Assembly (NCBI GenBank): GCA_964492715.1
Contig: CAZBLK010000018.1
Span: 1-51,579 of the forward strand
Reading direction: 5' to 3'
Length of the DNA stretch: 51,579 nt
Origin: CAZBLK01 sp964492715
GTDB taxonomy: Bacteria > Bacillota > Clostridia > Lachnospirales > WRBF01
Shown here: piece by piece, positions 24,722-33,462 of the stretch
Numbering within the stretch: position 1 is the first letter of the stretch
Layout of the letters: every line of letters begins with the position of its first letter
Notes under the pieces: generated by a model
Databases searched by the model: none
The model's input: the letters and a program-made list of their open reading frames with translations, nothing else
Told to the model about the DNA's origin: nothing
Made by a program: the position numbers and the translations under genes

Positions 24722-24779
24722 AAGCCTATCATTAAATAAAAAAGCCTATCATTAAATAATAAATGATAAGCTCTAAAAA
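24722..24779 (-). terminator. Terminator of rqcH, with duplicated arm
   Basis: On the minus strand AGCTTATCATTTA pairs with TAATGATAGGCT, then TTTTTT. The 3' arm and its T-run are repeated once more (A-T-T-T-A-A-T-G-A-T-A-G-G-C-T-T-T-T-T-T), so either copy could close the hairpin. It starts two bases after the gene's stop. Confidence 0.75.
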
Positions 24780-24780
24780 A

Positions 24781-26538
24781 TTACATTTTCTTCATTGAGT
24801 TTATAAGTTCTTCGATTGGGGTAACATAAGCCGTTTTATAATTGTCATATATAACCATTCCAGGCCTTGCTCCGTTAGGCTTTTTTACAAACTTTTTAAT
24901 AACATAGTCAACAGGAACAAGGCTTGAATTCTGAGCCTTGCTGTAAAAAGCTGCAAGGTTTGCCGCTTCGTTAAGCGTTTGGTTTGGCGGTGTTTCGCCG
25001 TTTGTTTTTATAATAACGTGCGAGCCTGGAATTTCCTTTGTGTGAAACCAAAGGTCTAACGCTTCAGCAAAGCGAAGTGTAAGTTCGTCGTTTTGTTTGT
25101 TGTTTTTGCCTACATAAATGTCAAAGCCGTCACTCGAAACAAAGTGCATAGGCTTAGATTTTTTTTGCTTCTGCCCCTTTTGGGCACGTCTCTTTTTAAC
25201 AAAGCCGCTTTCGGCAAGTTCTTCTCTAATTTCTTCAATGTCTTGCTCGTCTGCCGATGTAGAAATAGTTGACAAAACAGTTTCAAGGTACAAAAGCTCC
25301 TCGTCATTTTGAGCAATTTGGTCTTGAAGCGCAATAAATGTCCGTTTTTCTTTGTTATACTTTTTAAAGTATTTTGCTGCATTTTCAGAAGGGGTAAGCG
25401 TTGGGTCAAGCCTAATTGTAATTTCTTTACAGTCTTCGTCGTAAAAATTAACTGTTGTAAAAGAAGTAGTACCTTTTTCAACTGCATAAATGTTTGCAGT
25501 TATAAGCTCGCCGTAAAGCCGCAAAGTGTCACGCCCAGAAATGCTTTTAAGCGTTTTGTCGTAAAGCTCTTTCTTTTTAATGCAGCGTTCTATGTTTTGC
25601 TGAACAATTTTTCTTATGTCAACTGACTTTTGCGTAATTCTGTAAATGTTGTCTTTTGTTTTGTAGTAAACCTCCAAAAGCTCTGAAACGTTTTCAAAGC
25701 TTTTTCTTTCATTTGCTTCAAGCAGCGTCATGTTAACACAAGAAAATTCAATTGGTTTACCTGCTTCGTTAAAAATTATTTCTGGGGTAAACTTTCCGCT
25801 TTCAACATCTGCCATAATTTCGTCAAAAGATTTGAAAAGTGTTTCCACATGTTCGGCAGTTGCTTGCTCGGCAAAAAGCGTTGAGTCAACTTTTGCTCTG
25901 TGGCACACTTCGCCCGCTAAAAATGGGCTTATGCCGCTGTAGCTTTGATAAATTACATCTATAAGCTTAAAACCTTGCTTTCCTTTAAACAAACTTTGAA
26001 ACTGCTCTTTGCTTCTTAAAAGAGGGTTAAGCTTGTCCTTTGACGGCGGCAAAACGTACACACCGCCTGGGAGCACTTCACGCACCGAGCTTTTTTCATG
26101 CGAAATGTGCTTTATGCTGTCCAAGATAACTCCATTTTCGTTTGTTAAAATAATGTTGCTGTGCTTTCCCATTATTTCCACAATAAGCGTCTTTACAGAA
26201 GCATCGCCCATTTCGTTAAGCGACTCAACTTTTATTTCAATTATTCTTTCAAACTCGTGCTGGCAAACCGACAAAACTTTTCCGCCGCTTAAATGTTTCC
26301 TTAAAACCATGCAAAAAAGCGGTGCACTTAAAGGGTTTTGCTTTGCCTGCTCTGTAATGTGTATTCTTGGGTGTGAAGGGTTTGCACTTAGCAAAAGCTT
26401 TAAGTTGTTACCCTGACACCTTATTGCAATTATAATTTCATCATTTTCTGGTTGGTAAATTTTATCTACACGACCGCTAACTGTTTTTTGTGCAAGCTCG
26501 TGGACAATTGCTGCAACTGTAACACCGTCAAGTGCCAT
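24781..26538 (-). CDS. rqcH: RqcH/FbpA (NFACT) ribosome quality-control factor
   Basis: 585 residues. The NFACT-N domain opens A-L-D-G-V-T-V-A-A-I-V-H-E-L and has G-R-V-D-K-I-Y-Q-P and the conserved I-R-C-Q-G-N-N-L-K-L-L-L-S-A-N-P (about 46-61). A coiled-coil middle follows. The C-terminal NFACT-R domain has F-D-I-Y-V-G-K-N-N-K-Q-N-D-E-L-T, A-L-D-L-W-F-H-T-K-E-I-P-G-S-H-V-I-I. It binds split 50S subunits with stalled nascent chains and directs tRNA-Ala for C-terminal alanine tailing; the older name is fibronectin-binding protein. An ATG nine bases upstream lies against an AAGGGA, too close to serve, so 26538 is chosen. It is a single gene ending at a duplicated terminator. Confidence 0.93.
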   Translation of the reverse strand: MALDGVTVAAIVHELAQKTVSGRVDKIYQPENDEIIIAIRCQGNNLKLLLSANPSHPRIHITEQAKQNPLSAPLFCMVLRKHLSGGKVLSVCQHEFERIIEIKVESLNEMGDASVKTLIVEIMGKHSNIILTNENGVILDSIKHISHEKSSVREVLPGGVYVLPPSKDKLNPLLRSKEQFQSLFKGKQGFKLIDVIYQSYSGISPFLAGEVCHRAKVDSTLFAEQATAEHVETLFKSFDEIMADVESGKFTPEIIFNEAGKPIEFSCVNMTLLEANERKSFENVSELLEVYYKTKDNIYRITQKSVDIRKIVQQNIERCIKKKELYDKTLKSISGRDTLRLYGELITANIYAVEKGTTSFTTVNFYDEDCKEITIRLDPTLTPSENAAKYFKKYNKEKRTFIALQDQIAQNDEELLYLETVLSTISTSADEQDIEEIREELAESGFVKKRRAQKGQKQKKSKPMHFVSSDGFDIYVGKNNKQNDELTLRFAEALDLWFHTKEIPGSHVIIKTNGETPPNQTLNEAANLAAFYSKAQNSSLVPVDYVIKKFVKKPNGARPGMVIYDNYKTAYVTPIEELINSMKKM

Positions 26539-26589
26539 ATAAACCATTCCCTTGTATAGTATCGTAATATAAACTTTCGTACATAAAAC

Positions 26590-26618
26590 AAAAAACCTTG
26601 TAAACGTAGCTTACAAGG
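26590..26618 (-). terminator. Terminator of tRNA-Cys
   Basis: On the minus strand CCTTGTAA and TTTACAAGG form an 8- to 9-bp stem followed by TTTTTTG, eight bases after the tRNA 3' end. Confidence 0.8.
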
Positions 26619-26625
26619 TTTAAAA

Positions 26626-26697
26626 AGGCGCCAGCGGGATTTGAACCCACGAATAAAGGTGTTGCAGACCTTTGCCTTACCACTTGGCCATGGCGCC
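26626..26697 (-). tRNA. tRNA-Cys (GCA)
   Basis: The minus strand folds as a complete cloverleaf. The acceptor stem is GGCGCCA with TGGCGCC and discriminator U. The D arm lies around GCCAAGTGGTAAGGC. The anticodon stem AAGGT/ACCTT holds loop C-T-G-C-A-A-C, anticodon GCA. The T arm is CGTGGGTTCAAATCCCGCT. A U discriminator is the hallmark of tRNA-Cys. CCA is not encoded. It lies upstream of rqcH in the same direction but has its own terminator. Confidence 0.95.
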
Positions 26698-26936
26698 AAA
26701 ACAAATTTTCTCCTGACAAATATTTATTATACAGTAGAATAGTTCATTTGTCAATGATAATTTTTGGAGTGTTATCAGCATTTAAAGTGTATGTGTAAAG
26801 TAGCGTAGTTATAAATAAAGTTGTATAATATAGCTGAGGGTTTGGGTAAAATGCTTGAAAGTGTTAACCCATTTCCATTAAACTGAAATTGCTATAGCAA
26901 AGATAAAGGCGGTTTATATAAAGGAGAGTTTTTATT

Positions 26937-27620
26937 ATTATTTCAAAAAGATTAAAAGCAATTGCACATGAAATTAAACATAAAACTGTAGCAGACATTG
27001 GCACAGACCACGGATATTTACCTATTTATGCTGTAAAGTCAGGCATTGCCGAAAAGGTTATAGCTTGTGATGTAAACCGTGAGCCTTTGTTGCGTGCAGA
27101 CAAAAACATTAGAGAAAATGGGCTTTGCGACAAAATTGAAACTAGGCTTTGTGATGGGCTTAGCGGTGTTTTACCTGGCGAAGTTTCTTGTGCCGTTATT
27201 TCTGGAATGGGCGGAATGTTAGTAATTGACATATTAAAGCGTTCGCTTGACGTGGTGCAAACACTTTCGCAGCTTGTGCTTTCGCCACAGTTAAACGTTT
27301 TGGACGTGCGTAAGTTTGTACATAGTGCTTCGTTTAAAATTATAAATGAAGAAATCGTTTTTGAAGACGGCAAGTTTTACAATATTATAAGCTGTGAAAA
27401 AGGAATCGATGTAAAATATTCGGAAATAGATTATTATGTTGGGCGTGTTTTAATTGAAAAGCGGTCGGACGTTTTTTTGCAATTTGCACATTATAAAATT
27501 GCTAAATTAATGGAAATAAAGTATAATATAGAAAAATCACAATTCACAGCGGAAAATGGAAAAAGGCTTGAAGAAATTTGCTTTGAGATTGATGCTTATA
27601 AAAAGATATTTGCCGATTAA
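26937..27620 (+). CDS. trmK: tRNA (adenine22-N1)-methyltransferase TrmK, non-standard start
   Basis: About 227 residues. The SAM-binding motif V-A-D-I-G-T-D-H-G-Y-L-P-I-Y lies 15-28 residues in, followed by K-V-I-A-C-D-V-N and, later, I-S-G-M-G-G-M, all diagnostic of the TrmK/YqfN family that methylates A22 of tRNA. The conserved I-S-K-R-L-K-A-I-A start is encoded directly after AAGGAGAG (26921-26928), but no ATG, GTG or TTG is in frame there, only ATT codons at 26934, 26937 and 26940. The first ATG in frame (27087) falls after the SAM motif and cannot be the real start. I place initiation at an ATT; spacing favours 26934 or 26937. It precedes the Nif3-like gene, a common pairing. Confidence 0.85.
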   Translation: MISKRLKAIAHEIKHKTVADIGTDHGYLPIYAVKSGIAEKVIACDVNREPLLRADKNIRENGLCDKIETRLCDGLSGVLPGEVSCAVISGMGGMLVIDILKRSLDVVQTLSQLVLSPQLNVLDVRKFVHSASFKIINEEIVFEDGKFYNIISCEKGIDVKYSEIDYYVGRVLIEKRSDVFLQFAHYKIAKLMEIKYNIEKSQFTAENGKRLEEICFEIDAYKKIFAD

Positions 27621-27634
27621 TTAAGGAGGAAGTA

Positions 27635-28441
27635 ATGAAAGCAAACGTGAAATGGGTTGCTCAGGCAATGAACGAATTTGCGCCTGAAAAGCTTGCATAT
27701 GAAAACGATAACGTAGGGCTTTTGGTTGGCGAAACCGAAACAGAGGTTAAAACAATTTTAGTTGCGCTTGATTTAAGCTTTCCTGTAATAGAGGAAGCTA
27801 TAGCTTTAAAGGCAGACATGGTTGTTACACACCACCCAATTATGCGTAAGGCTGTAAAAAGAGTTACTGACGAAAATAGCACAGGCAAAAAAATTATTTC
27901 TCTTATAAAAAACAACATTGCTTTCTACGCTTCGCACACTTGCCTAGACATTTGCGACGGAGGAACAAACGATGTTTTGTTTGATATGCTGGGGCTTGTT
28001 GGTAAACAAAAGCTTCTTAAAGAAGAAAAAGACGGTTTTTCGATTGGCAGAATTGGTGACTTGCCTTACACCATGAAGCTAACTGATATTATCGCAATTA
28101 TAAAGAAGCGTCTTTCTCTTGACTTCGTGTCTTTCGTTGGTGACTTAAACACAAAAATTACAAGGGTTGGGCTTTGCACTGGAAGTGCTTCTGGGGTAGA
28201 ATTTTTAGAGGAAGCACACAATAGGGGCTGTCACCTTTACATTAGCGGTGATGTAACTTTCCACAATGCAATGGCGGCTGACGAATTGGGCATTTGTCTA
28301 ATTGACGGAACGCATTTTTCAACAGAAGTTATTGTAGTGCCTGCAATTTGCGAGAGGCTTGAAAAGGCGTCGAAAGAGGCAGGCTTTAGGCTAAACATAA
28401 TACAATCGGAGAGGCAAAAATCGCCACTTCAGCAGAGGTGA
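27635..28441 (+). CDS. Nif3-like dinuclear metal centre protein
   Basis: 268 residues, the shorter (non-inserted) form of the family. Metal-ligand motifs: E-N-D-N-V-G-L-L-V-G near residue 24-33, T-H-H-P-I (about 65-69), A-S-H-T-C-L-D (about 99-105), and C-terminal S-G-D-V-T-F-H-N and D-G-T-H-F-S-T-E. It forms a toroidal hexamer with two metals per subunit; the function is disputed. The ATG follows AAGGAGGAAG, 14 bases after trmK. The start of the next gene is 3 bases beyond the stop, so trmK, this gene and the nucleoside kinase probably form one operon. Confidence 0.9.
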   Translation: MKANVKWVAQAMNEFAPEKLAYENDNVGLLVGETETEVKTILVALDLSFPVIEEAIALKADMVVTHHPIMRKAVKRVTDENSTGKKIISLIKNNIAFYASHTCLDICDGGTNDVLFDMLGLVGKQKLLKEEKDGFSIGRIGDLPYTMKLTDIIAIIKKRLSLDFVSFVGDLNTKITRVGLCTGSASGVEFLEEAHNRGCHLYISGDVTFHNAMAADELGICLIDGTHFSTEVIVVPAICERLEKASKEAGFRLNIIQSERQKSPLQQR

Positions 28442-28444
28442 CTT

Positions 28445-30118
28445 ATGGCAGACGTATGCGTAAACATTAAAAGCAAGGGGCTTGATGTTCAAGTAAATGT
28501 ACCTTATGGCACAACGCTTTCTACGCTTAGAAAGCAGTTTGAGGATAAGCTGAAAATGCCTGTTCTTTTGGCACGTGTGGAAAACGACTTAAAGGAGCTT
28601 ATGTTTCCTTTGAGAAAAGATTGCACTGTTACTTTTTTAGACTTAACTGATGCAAACGGTTTTAGAACGTATCAGAGGAGTGCGTTTTTCCTTTTAATAT
28701 GCGCCATTAGGGAAGTTTTGGGTAAAACTACCCGTGTTGTAATTAATCGTTCGGTAAACAAAAATTATTATTGTGAGCTTCCTAATCAAAGCGACAGTGA
28801 TAAGCTTACTTCTGAAACAGTTGCAAAAATTGAGCAAGTTATGCGTAGGTTTGTTTCAGAAGACTTGCCGATTGAAAAAATTTCTCTAGGGCTTGAAGAT
28901 GCACTTATAATTTCAGAAGAATTTGGAATGCCTGACAAAATTGATGTTTTAAAATATCGCCGCACATCAAAAGTTAACTTTTACAAACTTTCTTCATATT
29001 ACGACTATTTTTATGGCCAGATGGTGGAAAGCACAGGTGCTTTAAAAGAATTTAAGCTTCATTTGGACGAAAAGGAAATTGTTTTACAGTTTCCAAACCC
29101 AGAAAACCCAGGCACGTTACTTGATGTTGTTGAACTTAAAAAGATGAAGCCTGTTTTTGTTGAATCAAAAAAATGGGCAGAAATTGTTGGTGTTGACACT
29201 GTTGGCGCTTTGAACAACAAAATTTGCAGCGGAGAATTTTTTGACATTGTGCGAACTTCGGAAGCTTTGCACGAAAAAAAGGTTGCTGAAATTGCAGATG
29301 AAATTTACAGAAATGGTAAAAATGTAGTGCTTATTGCAGGGCCTTCTTCTTCAGGCAAAACTACGTTTGCAAACAGGTTAAGCATTCAGCTAAAGGTTAA
29401 TGGGCTAAAGCCGTACGTTATTTCTATGGACAACTACTTTAGAGAAGCTAGGCTTGCACCTGTTGACGCAGAAGGAAACCCCGACTTTGAAAACGTTTCT
29501 CATGTTGACGTAGACAAGCTGAATGATGACTTATTTAAGCTTACAAACGGTGAACGTGTACCTATTCCAACATACAACTTTCAAGAGGGCAAGGCAGAGT
29601 ACCGTGGAGATTATATATGCCTTGAGAAAAACGGCGTTTTAATAATTGAAGGAATACATGGGTTAAACCCTATTGTTGCAAGCACAATTTCGCCAGAGCA
29701 AAAGTTCCGCATTTTTATTTCGGCACTTACACAGCTAAATGTAGACGACCATAACAGAATACCAACTACGGACACTCGGCTTTTACGGCGAATTGTACGT
29801 GACAGCCAGTTTCGGGGGTATAGCGCAGAAAAGTCAATTACTGCTTGGCCAAAGGTTGTGCATGGTGAAAGGGTAAACATTTTTCCATTTCAAGAAGAGG
29901 CAGACGCTGTTTTTAATTCGGCACTTGTTTACGAGCTTTGCATTTTAAAGCAGTACGCCGAACCGCTTTTGTTTGGTGTAAAAAGCGACTTGCCGCAATA
30001 TGTTGAAGCTAGGCGGCTTGTAAAATTTTTAGACAGTTTTTTGGGCGTTTCCAGCGAGCAAATTCAAATAAACTCTATTCTTAGAGAGTTTATTGGCGGA
30101 AGTTGTTTTAAGACTTGA
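28445..30118 (+). CDS. Nucleoside kinase with N-terminal TGS/ThrRS-like region
   Basis: 557 residues. The N-terminal ~60 residues look like a TGS domain, followed by a threonyl-tRNA-synthetase-like second domain (about 75-190). The C-terminal half is a uridine-kinase-like P-loop kinase with G-P-S-S-S-G-K-T-T at about 298-306, a D-N-Y-F segment near 328 and D-T-R-L-L-R-R-I-V-R-D near 440. This fused layout is common in Clostridia and Thermotogae. A phosphate-transfer role on uridine or cytidine is predicted; the job of the TGS part is unknown. The start follows AGAGGTGA. It is co-directional with trmK and the Nif3-like gene. Confidence 0.87.
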   Translation: MADVCVNIKSKGLDVQVNVPYGTTLSTLRKQFEDKLKMPVLLARVENDLKELMFPLRKDCTVTFLDLTDANGFRTYQRSAFFLLICAIREVLGKTTRVVINRSVNKNYYCELPNQSDSDKLTSETVAKIEQVMRRFVSEDLPIEKISLGLEDALIISEEFGMPDKIDVLKYRRTSKVNFYKLSSYYDYFYGQMVESTGALKEFKLHLDEKEIVLQFPNPENPGTLLDVVELKKMKPVFVESKKWAEIVGVDTVGALNNKICSGEFFDIVRTSEALHEKKVAEIADEIYRNGKNVVLIAGPSSSGKTTFANRLSIQLKVNGLKPYVISMDNYFREARLAPVDAEGNPDFENVSHVDVDKLNDDLFKLTNGERVPIPTYNFQEGKAEYRGDYICLEKNGVLIIEGIHGLNPIVASTISPEQKFRIFISALTQLNVDDHNRIPTTDTRLLRRIVRDSQFRGYSAEKSITAWPKVVHGERVNIFPFQEEADAVFNSALVYELCILKQYAEPLLFGVKSDLPQYVEARRLVKFLDSFLGVSSEQIQINSILREFIGGSCFKT

Positions 30119-30121
30119 TGT

Positions 30122-30186
30122 TAGACTTATTGCGAAATAAAAAATGTCGAATTTGCCGTAAAGGCGGCGTTTATAATTACGAAAAG
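30122..30186. repeat. Short dispersed repeat, family R5, copy 1
   Basis: TTAGACTTATTGCGAAATA then A-A-A-A-T-G-T-C-G-A and, at the end, A-C-G-A-A-A-A-G-A-G-G; this matches 42322-42377 at most positions. It lies between the nucleoside kinase and metallophosphoesterase genes. Confidence 0.5.
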
Positions 30187-30212
30187 AGGTCTATTGATTA
30201 GGGAGAATTTAC

Positions 30213-30965
30213 TTGATTAAGCCAAAGGTTGTAGTACGTTATAAAAATATTTTGGTTTCAAAGTGGCTGAAACGTAACATTAACATTTTGCACATTTCAG
30301 ACTTGCACTTTGGCTCGCATATTGGAAAGCTGGTTGATGTGTGGGGTACAGTTAAAGGCCTTACGTTTGATTTAGTTGCTATAACTGGTGACATAGTTTT
30401 GCACAGCGTTAAAGAACTTTTGCCGCATATTTTGGAAATAAAAAAGCTTGCCGAAAAAGTGCCTGTGTTTTTTGTACAAGGCAACCATGATTATATGGAC
30501 TATTTGGAAATTAAAAAAACGCTTGAAGGTGCTGGTGTAACTGTTTTGGAAAACGAACGGAAAACCGTTTGTGTGCTTGGAAATGAAATTGATGTTTACG
30601 GAACTTTGGATTATTACTACCTAAAAGACAACGGGTTTGATGATGTTTATTCGCTTCTTGAACATTTAAAAAAAGAGCGACTTTCACTTGTGCTTACACA
30701 TCAGCCTCAGATTATTGATTTAATTTTAAAGTTTAAGCCCGATTTGGTTTTAAGCGGGCACACTCACGGGGGGCAGGTGCGGCTGCCGTTTTTTCCAACG
30801 CTGTATGCCCCTGGTCAAGGTGCTTTACCAAAGTATGGTGACTGGCTGTATAAGCTTGGGAAGACGAACCTGTACATTTCTCGTGGGGTTGCCACTACTG
30901 TGTTTCCTTTTCGTTTTTTTAACCCACCTGAAATTTCAGTATTGACGGTTTGTGGTGGGTTGTAA
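30213..30965 (+). CDS. Metallophosphoesterase (calcineurin-like)
   Basis: 250 residues with the full metallophosphoesterase motif set: H-I-S-D-L-H-F-G-S-H (27-36), T-G-D-I-V (58-62), G-N-H-D-Y (90-94), T-H-Q-P (162-165) and S-G-H-T-H-G-G-Q (181-188). This matches the YkuE/YaeI subfamily, often anchored by an N-terminal helix, which is missing here. The start is a TTG at 30213 behind AGGGAGA; no ATG is in frame nearby. Two metals in the active site hydrolyse phosphate esters; the substrate is unknown, lipid-type in some relatives. Single gene. Confidence 0.88.
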   Translation: MIKPKVVVRYKNILVSKWLKRNINILHISDLHFGSHIGKLVDVWGTVKGLTFDLVAITGDIVLHSVKELLPHILEIKKLAEKVPVFFVQGNHDYMDYLEIKKTLEGAGVTVLENERKTVCVLGNEIDVYGTLDYYYLKDNGFDDVYSLLEHLKKERLSLVLTHQPQIIDLILKFKPDLVLSGHTHGGQVRLPFFPTLYAPGQGALPKYGDWLYKLGKTNLYISRGVATTVFPFRFFNPPEISVLTVCGGL

Positions 30966-31044
30966 TTTATTAATTTTTAAATAATGATAAGTTAGTTTTC
31001 ATTGTTAGTTTTAAAATCAAAGTAACTTTTTAGGGGGATTCAAT

Positions 31045-33264
31045 ATGAAAAAAGCATTGAAGCAATCAACAATTTCGACACTGCTAAGTATTTCATCTTT
31101 GTTTACGCTCGTTACACTATCAATTTTATTTCTATTGGTAGTTTACACAAACTTAAAAATTGACAATGCTAACGAAATTAGGCACGACCTTACAAAATCT
31201 GCAAATCGTTTTATGAATGCATCAGCTTACTTGACGTCAGAAGTGCGTTCATTTGTAGCTACAGGCAACAACAAGCATTACGATAATTATTGGAACGAAG
31301 TGAATAACTTAAAAAATAGAGAAGCAGCAGTTGCAGACATGGAAAAAGACGGTATAACAGCTGAGGAAAAGCAAAAAATTACTGAGATGTCTAACTTATC
31401 AAATTTTCTTGTTCCTTTAGAAGACCAAGCTATGAAGTCTGTTAAAAACGGTGACTCAGCTTTAGCTATGGACATGGTGTTTGGAAAGGAATATGAAAAC
31501 AACATTGTGCAAATAAGAAAAATACAAACCGAATTTTTAAACATGCTAGATACACGAACATCTGAAAACGTAAACTCTATTAAATCAATTATTTTTGGCT
31601 TTGAAATTGCATCAGGCTTTGTCGTAATTATTTTTATAGTGCTTTTAATTTCATCAACTATTATTACACGCAGGTCAATTATTAACCCAATCATCAAGCT
31701 TAAAGACGAAATGAATGACTTGTCCGAAGGGCGCTTTGACACAAATTCAACTTTGCAGCCAGATACTTCCGAAATAGGAAACCTTGTTTTTTCAGTATAT
31801 AAAGTAAAAGAAATTATCCGACTTCTAATAAAAAGCTTAAACGATGTGTCGCTTGAATTAAAGCAGGGTGACATTGATGCACGCATACAAGAAAGCAAAT
31901 TTTCAGGCGAATACCAAAATGCAGTTAAGTCTATAAACGGTATAATAGACGACTATATTCAAGAAATAGTTACTATACTAACTGCTTACGGAGAATGTGG
32001 AAACGGAAATTTTGATGTAAACTTAGTAAAGTTTCCTGGCAAAAAAAACCTTGCTAACGAAAAATTTGATGAACTTAAAAACAACCTTAAATCTGTAAAC
32101 TCAAGTTTGACAAGCCTTATTGATTCAGCTATTGACGGCAAAATTGATTCTCGAGTTGACACCGCTTTGTACAAAGGCGATTGGAAAAAGCTTATGGAAG
32201 GGCTGAACCATTTGCTTCATGCTGTAAGTGAGCCTATAAATGAAGCTAACAATGTGCTTGTTAAGCTTTCAGCAGGTGATTTTGATGTAAGCGTAACCAA
32301 AAACTACAAAGGAAGTTTTGCCAAAATGATGAATTCTTTTGACAAAATGATAACTTCTACAGGTTCTTATATTAGCGAAATTACAGATATTCTTGGTTTA
32401 ATTGCAGAAGGAAATTTAAGCAGAAACATTACAACTACATATGTTGGTCAATTTGACCTTATTAAATGCTCTATAAATAACATTGTTCTTACGCTTAAAT
32501 CAACTATGGCAGACATACAATCGTCTGCTGAAAACGTGCTTATGAGTGCAAAGCAAATTTCAGAAACCGCTATGGACTTGGCTACTGGTGCAAACTCTCA
32601 AGCTAGTTCAGTTGAACAACTTGGTGCTTCTATAATGATAATAAATGAGAAAACGTTAAAAGCATCAGAAGACGCTAAAAGTGCTGACGAAATTTCACAA
32701 AGTTCAATTAAAGATGCAAAAGAAGGGCAGGAAGAAATGTTAAAAATGCTTTCTGCTATGGACGGCATTAAGGAAGCATCACAAAACATATCAAAAGTTA
32801 TAAGGGTTATAGACGACATTGCTTTCCAAACAAACTTGCTTGCGCTTAATGCTTCTGTAGAAGCTGCAAGAGCTGGTGAACACGGAAAAGGTTTTGCAGT
32901 AGTTGCTTCTGAAGTTCGCACGCTTGCTGGCAGAAGCTCCCAGTCGGCTAAAGACACTGCCGCTTTGCTTGAAGACACGATAAAAAAAATAAATGATGGT
33001 ATGGATAAAGCACAGACAACATCATATTCGCTGAACAAAATAGTTTCCAACATAGATGCTGTTTCAGAAACTATTGACCGCATACATGCGGCTACAAGTG
33101 AGCAAAGCACTGGGGTGTCACAAATAACTTTTGGCATAAACCAAATTTCAGAAGTTGTTCAAAAAAACTCGTCTACTTCGGAGGAGTCGGCTGCTGCCGC
33201 AGAACAGCTTAACAGTATGGCTATTATGCTTAACAACCTTGTGTCTAAATTTAAGCTGCAATAA
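31045..33264 (+). CDS. Methyl-accepting chemotaxis protein
   Basis: 739 residues. TM1 about 14-36, a sensor of about 150 residues unlike those of the two receptors at 19-24 kb, TM2 about 185-208, HAMP, additional HAMP-like repeats (blocks ending G-N-F-D-V-N, G-K-I-D-S-R and G-D-F-D-V-S), then the signalling domain with tip I-D-D-I-A-F-Q-T-N-L-L-A-L-N-A-S-V-E-A-A (589-608). The alanine after N-A in the tip is serine here. The start follows TTAGGGGGA. The shared middle and C-terminal halves show common descent with the two minus-strand receptors. Presumably it feeds a CheA array in the membrane; the ligand is unknown. Confidence 0.93.
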   Translation: MKKALKQSTISTLLSISSLFTLVTLSILFLLVVYTNLKIDNANEIRHDLTKSANRFMNASAYLTSEVRSFVATGNNKHYDNYWNEVNNLKNREAAVADMEKDGITAEEKQKITEMSNLSNFLVPLEDQAMKSVKNGDSALAMDMVFGKEYENNIVQIRKIQTEFLNMLDTRTSENVNSIKSIIFGFEIASGFVVIIFIVLLISSTIITRRSIINPIIKLKDEMNDLSEGRFDTNSTLQPDTSEIGNLVFSVYKVKEIIRLLIKSLNDVSLELKQGDIDARIQESKFSGEYQNAVKSINGIIDDYIQEIVTILTAYGECGNGNFDVNLVKFPGKKNLANEKFDELKNNLKSVNSSLTSLIDSAIDGKIDSRVDTALYKGDWKKLMEGLNHLLHAVSEPINEANNVLVKLSAGDFDVSVTKNYKGSFAKMMNSFDKMITSTGSYISEITDILGLIAEGNLSRNITTTYVGQFDLIKCSINNIVLTLKSTMADIQSSAENVLMSAKQISETAMDLATGANSQASSVEQLGASIMIINEKTLKASEDAKSADEISQSSIKDAKEGQEEMLKMLSAMDGIKEASQNISKVIRVIDDIAFQTNLLALNASVEAARAGEHGKGFAVVASEVRTLAGRSSQSAKDTAALLEDTIKKINDGMDKAQTTSYSLNKIVSNIDAVSETIDRIHAATSEQSTGVSQITFGINQISEVVQKNSSTSEESAAAAEQLNSMAIMLNNLVSKFKLQ

Positions 33265-33318
33265 AAATCCCTCTTTTTATTTTCCAATTTATAATATATA
33301 ATGTACTGTAGGTTTTAC

Positions 33319-33423
33319 TGTAGCAATTTCGCTTTTTAATTGGCATTGTATTTAGGGTAAGTGCCAAACGTCTAGGCGTTTGGCTTCCCTTTATCAATAT
33401 CGTTAAAAGTGAAGTTGTTATAG
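33319..33423. repeat. MITE-like palindromic repeat, family R1, copy c
   Basis: Left end TGTAGCAATTTCGCTTTTTAAT, right end GTTAAAAGTGAAGTTGTTATAG, imperfectly complementary; the centre holds a smaller G-C-C-A-A-A-C-G palindrome. The reverse complement aligns over its length with copy a at 7566. Confidence 0.65.
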
Positions 33424-33462
33424 TTTCGACTATTTTCCGCAAAATTGGAAAAGAGGGTAATA

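Noticed and set aside
26466..26719. Minus-strand frames reading M-A-P-W-P-S-G-K-A-K
   Set aside because: They run through tRNA-Cys; this is the usual spurious translation of a tRNA gene.
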